A program made the position numbers and the translations under genes. A stretch of 20,455 nucleotides of DNA from JBFLVQ01 sp040758525. GTDB lineage: Bacteria; Acidobacteriota; Blastocatellia; Chloracidobacteriales; JADJPF01. Below the pieces are notes generated by a model, which was not told the DNA's origin, ran no database searches, and worked only from the letters and a program-made list of their open reading frames with translations. The DNA lies in assembly GCA_040758525.1 (NCBI GenBank), contig JBFLVQ010000086.1:1-20455 (forward strand), written 5' to 3'. Shown here piece after piece: positions 1 to 7,216 of this stretch; the first letter of the stretch is position 1, and the number at the start of each line of letters is the position of its first letter.

Positions 1-592
1 GTATGTTGATAATAGAGTTGGTAGGCAAACCATTCTTTACTGTATAAGCAGTAATCTTCTCATCTTTGAATCTAGCCAGTCCATTATCGGTCTTAATCCA
101 GATACTGCCTTCTTTATCTTCACAGACTTGTGAAACATGGTCATTAGGCAATCCTTGTTCACTACTGTAGTTAGTAAACTTGCCATCCTTGAATCTGGTC
201 ACTCCATACTCACCTTCAGTCAGTATCCATAGACCTCCAGTTCGATCGGGAATCAGTTGCACTATACGATTGTTTCTTAGTTCTTTGGCATTGCCAGTGT
301 CAAATGTAGTAAAACGCACACCATCAAAGCGGACCAGTCCATCAAAAGTAGCAAGCCAGATATATCCATCCTGAGTCTGTGTGATAGCAATAATGGAGTT
401 TTGTGGCAGACCATCTTCAAATCGCCATAAGTCATGAGTGTACTCGCCTACAATATGAACTTTCTTGGGATCAATCGCCAGTGCAGTTACATTGCAGACC
501 AATACTATTACCAGCAGCAACAGTATTGTCTGGATATATCTACTAATTCTGTTGTAGAACCTTGAAGCATTAACGACTTCTTGATTTTGCAT
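1..592 (-). CDS. Reg_prop hybrid sensor kinase, second tandem copy (N-terminal part only)
   Basis: Partial gene: the ATG is at 590-592 and the frame stays open to the window edge, so about 197 codons are visible. It encodes a short N-terminus, one membrane segment (about residues 19-40) and the first four Reg_prop propeller units, matching the complete kinase at 843-5102 almost residue for residue. By hand alignment (constant offset 4510, no indels) I count about 31 mismatches in 592 bp. The first 135 bp or so are identical, and the mismatches concentrate at the extreme 5' end of the gene. The rest, presumably periplasmic propeller, Y_Y_Y domain, kinase core and receivers, lies outside the window and is inferred from the paralogue. 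Its start is 250 bp downstream of the complete copy's stop, so the two may be co-transcribed or each use its own duplicated upstream region. There is no sign that it is a pseudogene in the visible part. Confidence 0.93.
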   Translation of the reverse strand, partial: MQNQEVVNASRFYNRISRYIQTILLLLVIVLVCNVTALAIDPKKVHIVGEYTHDLWRFEDGLPQNSIIAITQTQDGYIWLATFDGLVRFDGVRFTTFDTGNAKELRNNRIVQLIPDRTGGLWILTEGEYGVTRFKDGKFTNYSSEQGLPNDHVSQVCEDKEGSIWIKTDNGLARFKDEKITAYTVKNGLPTNSIINI

Positions 593-826
593 TACCCTGT
601 TCTCTCTTGAACATGTTAGGCAGCATGCTAAGCATTTTCAATGCCATAAAATTGATCTTGAAAGAGTCTGCTAGGTAATTGAAATCTCAATGTTTATCTT
701 GTGAGGATAAAGTCGCAAGATTTATATTCTGAATCTCAGACAGGAAAATTCTATATCTTGGAAAAACTCTCTGTTGCTGACAATAAACAAAAAGAAGATA
801 ACGACAAAGTAATGGGAGGTATTAGG
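1..826 (-). repeat. Long direct repeat, left copy (pairs with 4511-5336)
   Basis: This block repeats 4511-5336 in the same orientation at a 4510-bp offset. It spans the first 592 bp of the kinase coding sequence plus about 190 bp of well-aligned upstream DNA, then a less well conserved tail with small indels. The repeat is cut by the window edge, so its full extent, probably the whole kinase gene, cannot be seen. It marks a tandem gene duplication. Confidence 0.95.
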
Positions 827-842
827 GATTGTCACCTATTGC
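593..842 (-). other. Intergenic region between the tandem kinase copies
   Basis: This 250-bp gap follows the stop codon of the complete kinase and precedes the start of the second copy. From 593 to about 780 it aligns without gaps to 5103-5290, upstream of the first copy, with roughly 11 mismatches over the first 180 bp. Homology decays with small indels to about 826. It contains the palindrome AACATGTT (610-617) and an imperfect TAGCATGCTA-type palindrome (621-630) close to the start codon, as in the other copy. I see no convincing terminator and no RNA gene. Confidence 0.7.
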
Positions 843-3800
843 TTATACAACAATATTTTCTGATTTAATCTTAGAGCGTTCTAATGCCGCTTTCAGTTCA
901 TCTATCTGTATCGGCTTACTAACATAATCATCCATTCCAGCAGCCAGACACTCTTCTCTGTCTCCTTGCATTGCGTTAGCTGTCATTGCTACTATCCTCG
1001 GCCTTGCTGTCTTGCTCCATCTCTCATTGATCTGTCTGGCTGCTTCCAGTCCATCCATTTCTGGCATATGTACATCCATCAATATCACATCATAATGTTG
1101 TCTCTCTAATGCTGCTAACACCTCCATACCATTGGCTGCAACATCAGCTCGGTATCCCATCTTCTCTAGCATCCTCAGCGCTACTTTCTGATTGACGAGA
1201 TTATCTTCTGCCAGCAGTATCCTTAATGGATGTCTTGCTGCCATCTGTTTATCAAACTGTTGTGTTGAGGTTGTCTTTACTCTAATCGACTCTCCTTTTA
1301 TCACTTCACACAGAGCATTATACAACTGCGATGGCTTTATTGGCTTAGTCAGGTATGCTGAGAAGTTGGCGGCTTGATCCTTCTCCATCAACTCTCGTTT
1401 GCTTGCTGCTCCTGATGAGAACAGTAGTAGTGGCAGTCTACTTGCCTGGGTTAGCTTTCTGATCTCAGCAGCTAACATCACCCCATCCATCGCTGGCATA
1501 TGATAGTCTAATATTGCCAGATCGTAGTTGCTGCCATTGTTCAGCTTATTGATTGCTTCTACTCCTGAGCTTACTGCCTCGGCGACCATTCCCCAGGATT
1601 GTGTCTGAAGTAAGAGGATCTTTCTATTGGTGGCATTGTCATCTACTAGCAGCACACGCTTGCCAACTAAGCTAGCTTGTATTCCACTGTATGTTGGTAA
1701 CTGTCCAGCAACAGACTCAGCTACAATCGTGAAGAAGAATGTTGATCCTACCCCTTCCTCACTCTCTACCCACATCCCTCCACCCATCATTTCAGACAAC
1801 TTCTTGCTTATCGCCAGTCCTAACCCTGTACCACCAAACTGTCTGGTTGTTGATGCATCCACTTGACTGAAGGATTGGAATAACCTGTTAATCCTATCCT
1901 TGGGTATTCCTATTCCTGTATCCTTTATGGCAAACTCTATCTCATACTTACTCTCTGCTATCTGATTGAAGCTGACCGAAGCTACTACCTCTCCTTGCTG
2001 TGTAAATTTGATCGCATTATTGAGCAGGTTCACCAGTATCTGTCGTAAGCGAGTGATATCTCCAACAATGGTGTGAGGAGCCTCTGGAGCTAGTATGTAG
2101 GCTAAGTCCAATCCTTTATCAAAGGCTCTTGTCGCTACCAGGTCTAATGCTTCTTCTATACAATTTCTTAGACTAAATGGTTGTTGTTCAAGATCCATCT
2201 TGCCAGACTCTATCTTAGAGAAATCTAGTATGTCATTGATGATAGTTAATAATGAATCTCCACTTGTTCTAATGGTCTCAACATAGTCGTGTTGTTCCGT
2301 AGAGAGAGTAGTATCCAACAACAGGCTGGTCATTCCTACTACTGCATTCATTGGTGTTCTGATCTCGTGACTCATATTAGCAAGAAACTGGCTCTTAGCA
2401 CGTGTTGCCTGTTCTGCGATCTCTCTATGTTCTTCAGCAACCTCTTTTGCCTGTTCTGCTATCTCTTTAGCTTCTTGTAATTCTATGTTGGTTTTTGCTA
2501 GCTTAGCACTCTGCTCTTCTGCAATCTCTTTAGCCTCCTGTAATTGAGCAGTACGTTCGGCTACTTTTAGTGTTAGCGCACGCTCCCTTGCTTTCAATTG
2601 CTTGACTCTAACTCTATATCCGCCGAATCCCAGCATCGCTACTGCAATAACACATAACCCATAGAACCAATATGTCTGATAGAAGTATGGCTTGAGGTAG
2701 AAATTCCATGCTGCTCCTGTCTCATTCCATACTCCATCATTGTTGCAGGCTATTACTCTGAATCGATATCTTCCTGGCGGCAGGTTTGTATAATATGCTA
2801 CTCTCCTTGTCCCTGCTTCTACCCAATCTTTATCAAATCCTTCCAGCTTATACTTGAATCTTACTCGCTTCGGTGAAAAGAAACTTAATCCTGTGTAATA
2901 GAACTCTAGCTCGCTCTTGCCTGGTGGCAGTATCGCTGACTGTGTTGGCTCTATACTCTCTTTGCCAATTACGATCTTCTCTATTACTACTGGTGGAATC
3001 AGCTCATTTATCTTTCTCTTGCTGGGGTCAATCATCACTACCCCGCCCATTGTGGGAAACCATAGCCTGCCATCTCTACTCTTATATCCGGCTGGTTGAG
3101 AGCCTCCATTGCATTCACTGTTCTGCATACCATCGTCAGTGCCATATTGGTCACAATTAATCGAGGTAATCTTACCATCAGCAAAATCATTCAACTCCTT
3201 CTTGCTGACAGAGTATATACCTTTATTAGAGGTCATCCAGAATATCCCTCTATCATCCTCCAGGATTTGTGAAGTAGTGTGATCAAACAGACCATCCTTG
3301 GTAGTGTAGTTGGTGAACTTGCCATTCTTAAATCTATTCAAGCCATTACCATAAGTACCAAACCAGAGTGTACCATCGCGGTCTTGATAAATCGGTCTAA
3401 CAAAATTATCTGATAGACCATCTTTGGTAGTGTAGGTAGCAACAACTACACCATCCTTCATTCGTGTGATGCCCTCATCAGTAGCAAGCCAGAGTTCACC
3501 ATTACGATCTTCATGTATAGTTCTAATAATGTTACTGGTCAGTCCTTGCTGCTTGGTGTAAGAGGTGAAGGTACCATCTTTTTCCCATCTAAAGAGTCCA
3601 TCTCCACGTGTACCAATCCATAGCCTGCCATTTCTATCTTCGTGAATGGAGATGATAATTTTTGTCCAGGGGATATCTTTGCCAGTATAGGAAATAAATT
3701 TTCCATTCTTAAACTTTGCTAAGCCTCCTACCCCACCAAACCATAGATTGCCTTCTCGATCTTGAGTAATTGACCATACGGATTCAGTTAGTAGTCCATC

Positions 3801-5102
3801 TCGTCTTGTGTAAGTGGTGAACTTTCCATCTCTAAATCGGTTTAACCCACCGCTAGCAGTTCCAATCCATAGATCTCCATCGCGATCCTCATATATGCAG
3901 AAGATCGAATAGTGTGCAAGTCCATCTTGTACGCTATAGACAGAAACTGCTGCAGGTTTTAGTCGCTCTAGGCCATAACCAGAGGTGCCTAACCATATAC
4001 TTCCCTCACGATCTGCATAAACTGAGAGTATATTACTGGTAGATATTCCTTGCTGGTCTGTGAAGTCTGTGAATTTTCCATCTTTCCATCGTTTTGCTCC
4101 CTCATCTGTAGAAATCCAAAGACCTCCCAATTTATCCTCAGAAAAAAAATTCCCGGTTCCTTCTACTCTTACTTCCCTAGTAGGGAAATTTGTCCATTGA
4201 CCATCTTTAAACCTGATCAATAGATTGGTTGTATAGAGCCAGACATTACCATCTATGTCTACATAGGTATCGCGTATGGTCTCGACTGGCAATGGATCTT
4301 TGATAGAAAAGAGAGTGAACTGTCCATCCTTAAATCGGATCATTCCAATGCTTGCGGCTATCCAGATATTTCCCTGCCTATCTATAGAAATCCAACTTAT
4401 CGATTCGGTCGGCAGACCATCTCTGCTTGTGTAAGTGATAAATCGCTCATCTTTGAATTGGACCAGTCCGGCTTTAGTAGATATCCAGACATTTCCATTT
4501 ATATCTGATCGTATGTTGATAATAGAGTTGGTAGGCAAACCATTCTTTACTGTATAAGCAGTAATCTTCTCATCTTTGAATCTAGCCAGTCCATTATCGG
4601 TCTTAATCCAGATACTGCCTTCTTTATCTTCACAGACCTGTGTGACATGATCATTAGGCAATCCTTGTTCACTACTGTAGTTAGTAAACTTGCCATCCTT
4701 GAATCTGGTCACTCCATACTCACCTTCAGTCAGTATCCATAACCCTCCAGTTCGATCGGCAACCAGTTGTACTACACGACTGTTTCTTAGTTCTTTGGCA
4801 TTGCCAGTGTCAAATGTAGTAAAACGCACACCATCAAAGCGGACCAGTCCATCAAAAGTAGCAAGCCAGATATATCCATCCTGGGTCTGTGTGATAGCAA
4901 GAATGGAGTTTTGTGGCAGACCATCTTCAAATCGCCACAAGTCATGAGTGTACTCGCCTACAATATGAACTTTCTTGGGATCAATCGCCAGTGCAGTTAC
5001 ATTGCAGACCAATACTATTACCAGCAGCGACAGGATCGTCTGGATATACCTGTTAATTCTGCTATACAAACTTGAAGCGTTAATCGCTTCTTGAACTTCC
5101 AT
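843..5102 (-). CDS. Hybrid sensor histidine kinase, Reg_prop/Y_Y_Y sensor with two receiver domains
   Basis: A 1419-residue one-protein phosphorelay. Residues 19-40 form an N-terminal membrane segment or signal anchor. About 60-690 contain some fifteen roughly 40-residue Reg_prop units (pattern DGL...GxxWxxT..GL.RFKDGKFTxY), enough for two seven-bladed propellers in the periplasm. A Y_Y_Y domain follows (about 735-805), then a second membrane helix (810-830) and a charged coiled coil (840-905). The HisKA domain has phospho-accepting H912 in NMSHEIRTPMN. The HATPase has the N box near N1025-N1029, DTGIGIP at 1061 and GGTGLGL at 1090. Two receivers follow, with phospho-aspartates D1199 and D1343 and conserved lysines K1253 and K1396. 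The domain architecture is well known; the ligand is unknown. Unlike Bacteroides HTCS proteins it ends without a DNA-binding domain, and it has no Hpt domain, so its output partner is elsewhere. The start has a weak upstream GAGAG. A near-identical tandem copy follows at 592. Confidence 0.96.
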   Translation of the reverse strand: MEVQEAINASSLYSRINRYIQTILSLLVIVLVCNVTALAIDPKKVHIVGEYTHDLWRFEDGLPQNSILAITQTQDGYIWLATFDGLVRFDGVRFTTFDTGNAKELRNSRVVQLVADRTGGLWILTEGEYGVTRFKDGKFTNYSSEQGLPNDHVTQVCEDKEGSIWIKTDNGLARFKDEKITAYTVKNGLPTNSIINIRSDINGNVWISTKAGLVQFKDERFITYTSRDGLPTESISWISIDRQGNIWIAASIGMIRFKDGQFTLFSIKDPLPVETIRDTYVDIDGNVWLYTTNLLIRFKDGQWTNFPTREVRVEGTGNFFSEDKLGGLWISTDEGAKRWKDGKFTDFTDQQGISTSNILSVYADREGSIWLGTSGYGLERLKPAAVSVYSVQDGLAHYSIFCIYEDRDGDLWIGTASGGLNRFRDGKFTTYTRRDGLLTESVWSITQDREGNLWFGGVGGLAKFKNGKFISYTGKDIPWTKIIISIHEDRNGRLWIGTRGDGLFRWEKDGTFTSYTKQQGLTSNIIRTIHEDRNGELWLATDEGITRMKDGVVVATYTTKDGLSDNFVRPIYQDRDGTLWFGTYGNGLNRFKNGKFTNYTTKDGLFDHTTSQILEDDRGIFWMTSNKGIYSVSKKELNDFADGKITSINCDQYGTDDGMQNSECNGGSQPAGYKSRDGRLWFPTMGGVVMIDPSKRKINELIPPVVIEKIVIGKESIEPTQSAILPPGKSELEFYYTGLSFFSPKRVRFKYKLEGFDKDWVEAGTRRVAYYTNLPPGRYRFRVIACNNDGVWNETGAAWNFYLKPYFYQTYWFYGLCVIAVAMLGFGGYRVRVKQLKARERALTLKVAERTAQLQEAKEIAEEQSAKLAKTNIELQEAKEIAEQAKEVAEEHREIAEQATRAKSQFLANMSHEIRTPMNAVVGMTSLLLDTTLSTEQHDYVETIRTSGDSLLTIINDILDFSKIESGKMDLEQQPFSLRNCIEEALDLVATRAFDKGLDLAYILAPEAPHTIVGDITRLRQILVNLLNNAIKFTQQGEVVASVSFNQIAESKYEIEFAIKDTGIGIPKDRINRLFQSFSQVDASTTRQFGGTGLGLAISKKLSEMMGGGMWVESEEGVGSTFFFTIVAESVAGQLPTYSGIQASLVGKRVLLVDDNATNRKILLLQTQSWGMVAEAVSSGVEAINKLNNGSNYDLAILDYHMPAMDGVMLAAEIRKLTQASRLPLLLFSSGAASKRELMEKDQAANFSAYLTKPIKPSQLYNALCEVIKGESIRVKTTSTQQFDKQMAARHPLRILLAEDNLVNQKVALRMLEKMGYRADVAANGMEVLAALERQHYDVILMDVHMPEMDGLEAARQINERWSKTARPRIVAMTANAMQGDREECLAAGMDDYVSKPIQIDELKAALERSKIKSENIVV
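3033..4925 (-). repeat. Tandem Reg_prop propeller repeats inside the kinase gene
   Basis: Residues 60-690 of the kinase consist of about fifteen consecutive units of 39-42 residues (about 120 bp each). Each has an aspartate-rich turn, a GxxW strand, and an RFKDGKFT-like strand. The units differ clearly from each other at DNA level, so this is an old protein repeat and not a recent microsatellite-type expansion. Unit 7 (about 308-347) is the least regular. The count of about 15 fits two seven-bladed beta-propellers plus a closing strand. Confidence 0.85.
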
Positions 5103-5336
5103 TATACTGTTCTCTCTTGAACATGTTAGGTAGCATGCTAAGCATTTTCAATGCCATAAAATTGATCTTGGGGGAATCTGCTAGGTAATTGAAATCTCAA
5201 GGGTTATCTTGTGGGGATAAAGCCGCAAGATTTATATTCTGAATCTCAGACAGGAAAATTCTATATCTTGGAAAAACTCTCTGATACTGATAGTAAACAG
5301 AAAAGAAGGTAACAACAGGGTAGTGAGGGAGGGTTA
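4511..5336 (-). repeat. Long direct repeat, right copy (pairs with 1-826)
   Basis: This is the right-hand member of the tandem duplication. It covers the first 592 bp of the complete kinase gene and its upstream DNA to about 5336. Beyond this point, toward the etfA end, similarity to the left copy disappears, so the duplication boundary on this side lies near 5336, just left of the hairpin at 5352-5396. Confidence 0.95.
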
Positions 5337-5406
5337 CTAAAGATTATTGCTTACTGCTTGCCAGTCTTGCTCAATATAGTAGCCTGGCAAGCAGTAGTGA
5401 AATCGC
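5103..5406 (-). other. Intergenic region between etfA and the kinase; presumptive kinase promoter region
   Basis: This 304-bp gap has no coding sequence. Positions 5103 to about 5336 belong to the duplicated block and presumably carry the kinase promoter and leader; I could not pick a convincing -35/-10 pair. Two palindromes, AACATGTT (5120-5127) and TAGCATGCTA (5131-5140), have centres 12 bp apart and lie 18-38 bp upstream of the ATG, a plausible operator or leader structure. Positions 5352-5396 hold the terminator-like hairpin listed separately. Confidence 0.6.
5352..5396 (-). terminator. Hairpin at the end of the etfBA gene train
   Basis: A perfect 13-bp inverted repeat, TACTGCTTGCCAG (5352-5364) and its complement (5384-5396), encloses a 19-nt loop and starts 11 bp beyond the etfA stop codon. 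Its position, directly after the last gene and before the kinase leader, fits transcription termination or 3'-end protection of the fab-etf transcript. The following minus-strand sequence is only mildly T-rich, so termination efficiency is uncertain. Confidence 0.65.
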
Positions 5407-6402
5407 TTAGCCTTCTGACTTTGCTTTCTCCAATTCATCGACAAGGGCAGGTACAATTTCGAACAGATCCCCAACAACACCAAAATCAGCAATATCAAAG
5501 ATAGGTGCATTAGCATCTTTGTTTATTGCTACAATTGTGCCGCTGTTCTTCATACCAACAACGTGTTGAATAGCGCCCGAAATACCCACCGCAACATAGA
5601 GCTTAGGTGTTACAGTCTGGCCTGAGCTACCAATCTGGCGATCCATTGGTAACCAGCCATTATCACAGATAGGACGGGAAGCCGCGACATCGGCACCCAA
5701 CACATTGGCCAATTTCTCTACTACAACAATATTCTCTTGACTCTTGATACCACGCCCTACTGCAACAATAGTCTTGGACTGGGTAAGATCGACTGCCTGT
5801 TTAGCCTCACGAAACAGCTCAAGTGGTTTTGAGCGAATCTGAGTGGCAGAAAGTTGTACAGAAAGCGGCTTAATAGCCGGCTTAGCGGCAGCCGCTTCAG
5901 CATCATCACCACGAAAAGCGCCAGCTTGAAAAGTGATAAAGTAGGGCGCACTATCATGTAGACTAACATCAGCGTTGATTTTCCCTTGGAAGATCTGGCG
6001 CACTAATGTCAACTTTCCACCTTCTAGTTTATAGCTGACACAATCTGCCACTAAGGCTTTGCCTAATGAAGTGGCAAGCTTGGGAGCAAAGTCACGTACC
6101 AGATAAGTGTGTGACAATACCACAAGGTGGGGCTGCAATTGTTCAATCGCTTGGCGCATTGCAATAGAAAACCCATCTGGTGTGTAATGAGCCAAGTTAG
6201 CATCATCGACTGTATAGATAGCATCAACCTTCTTGGTGGCCAGTTCGTCAGCGAGCGCACCAATCCCACTACCTAGCAAGACCAGCCAGAGCGGCTGATT
6301 CAAACCTGTGGCTAAGCGTTGTCCAGCCACTACTGCTTCGTATGTTACACGGTTGAGTTTTCCTTCGCGTTGTTCAGCAAAAACTAGAATACCGTTACTC
6401 AT
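5407..6402 (-). CDS. etfA: Electron transfer flavoprotein, alpha subunit
   Basis: 331 residues, the usual length. With EtfB it forms the FAD-containing ETF heterodimer, which accepts electrons from acyl-CoA dehydrogenases and similar flavoenzymes and passes them on, normally to ETF:quinone oxidoreductase. The N-terminal half (about 1-190) is the nucleotide-fold domain shared with EtfB. The C-terminal FAD-binding domain (about 208-320) shows GRGI (216-219), ASRP (241-244), GISGAIQH (273-280) and the AINKDANAPIFDIADFG stretch (292-308). In the flavin-contacting loop the usual GQTG reads GSSG (258-261), so serine replaces the conserved threonine. The ATG at 6400-6402 has a good ribosome site (GGAAGGGAG) and starts 25 bp after etfB stops, so the two are co-transcribed. 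It is the last gene of the leftward train and is followed by a strong hairpin. The ETF type (classical or bifurcating) cannot be decided from sequence alone. Confidence 0.97.
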   Translation of the reverse strand: MSNGILVFAEQREGKLNRVTYEAVVAGQRLATGLNQPLWLVLLGSGIGALADELATKKVDAIYTVDDANLAHYTPDGFSIAMRQAIEQLQPHLVVLSHTYLVRDFAPKLATSLGKALVADCVSYKLEGGKLTLVRQIFQGKINADVSLHDSAPYFITFQAGAFRGDDAEAAAAKPAIKPLSVQLSATQIRSKPLELFREAKQAVDLTQSKTIVAVGRGIKSQENIVVVEKLANVLGADVAASRPICDNGWLPMDRQIGSSGQTVTPKLYVAVGISGAIQHVVGMKNSGTIVAINKDANAPIFDIADFGVVGDLFEIVPALVDELEKAKSEG

Positions 6403-6427
6403 TGATCAGCTCCCTTCCGTCTGCTAG

Positions 6428-7216
6428 TTATAGCGCACGTGCTTCCCTGAGCTTAACGACTAGCTTGGCTGCCGCCTCTTTAGCCGAGCCCTCAATAATC
6501 TCTGTCTTTTTACTCTTGACTGGGAAATAGACTCGCTCAATCTTCTGCCGAGTAGAGACCAATTCCTGAGCTAGACCTAGTTCAGCGGCTGTTACTTTGC
6601 GAATCTCTTTCTTTTTCGAAGCCATAATGCCCTTGAGCGTGGCATAGCGTGGTTGATTAAGACCGGATTGGATAGTGATAGAAGCAGGTAGTGGTAACTC
6701 TACCCATTGGAACCAACCCGACTCAAGTTCGCGTTTAACGCGTACACTCTTGCCACCCTCTTGCACTTCCACCGCCATAGCAATGGTTGCGCTTGGTACG
6801 CCCAACAGTTCGCCCAGTATTACCCCAGTCTGAGCAAAGCCATAGTCATCCGACTGCAAACCAGTAAAGAGTAGATCAAAGCCTTCTTTTCGGATCACTT
6901 CAGCAAGCGCACAAGCTTGTGAAAGAGCATCCAAATTCTCTAAGGCAGGATCGCTAATATGAATAGCACGATCAGCACCTTTTGAGAGTGCTTCTTTGAT
7001 CGTCATTTGTACACGCTCGGGGCCAAGCGAGACAATGACTACTTCGCCACCAAGCTTCTCCTTTAATTGCAGGGCTTCTTCGACGGCATAAGCATCTGGC
7101 TCGTTCACCTCATAAGCGAGATCACGTTCCTGAATCCAGGTCTGATCTTCATTGATGCGTAAAATCGCATCACGGCTAGGGACTTGCTTAACGCATACGA
7201 TTATTTTCACGGCCAC
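6428..7216 (-). CDS. etfB: Electron transfer flavoprotein, beta subunit
   Basis: 262 residues if read from the GTG at 7214-7216. EtfB binds AMP and supplies the recognition loop that docks to partner dehydrogenases. Visible family features: IIVCVKQVP near the N-terminus, VNEPDAYAVEEAL (37-49), the FTGLQSDDYGFAQTG segment (117-131), VELPLPA (172-178) and the loop GLNQPRYATLKGIMASKKK (185-203). The first GTG shares its G with the fabF stop codon (TAGTG), giving a 1-base overlap. A second GTG at 7208-7210 would give the more usual MKIIVCVK start and lies 8 nt after the GAGGAG ribosome site, a better spacing than the 2 nt for the first GTG. I therefore think the true start may be 7210 (260 residues). 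Either way translation is tightly coupled to fabF. Confidence 0.97.
   Translation of the reverse strand: MAVKIIVCVKQVPSRDAILRINEDQTWIQERDLAYEVNEPDAYAVEEALQLKEKLGGEVVIVSLGPERVQMTIKEALSKGADRAIHISDPALENLDALSQACALAEVIRKEGFDLLFTGLQSDDYGFAQTGVILGELLGVPSATIAMAVEVQEGGKSVRVKRELESGWFQWVELPLPASITIQSGLNQPRYATLKGIMASKKKEIRKVTAAELGLAQELVSTRQKIERVYFPVKSKKTEIIEGSAKEAAAKLVVKLREARAL

Noticed and set aside
1..592. Reading the left kinase copy as a truncated pseudogene
   Set aside because: The frame is intact up to the window edge; nothing shows truncation. The missing part is simply outside the window.
843..1300. AraC-type DNA-binding output domain at the kinase C-terminus (as in HTCS proteins)
   Set aside because: The C-terminus is a complete receiver domain ending at residue 1419, with no helix-turn-helix.
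3033..4925. Period of about 120 bp looking like an array of repeats (CRISPR-like or satellite)
   Set aside because: The units are in frame, diverged at DNA level and encode Reg_prop blades; there are no identical repeats with unique spacers.
1192..4947. Open frames on the plus strand inside the kinase gene
   Set aside because: They lie antisense to a strongly supported kinase reading frame, have no ribosome site, and encode low-complexity serine- and proline-rich peptides, typical of shadows.
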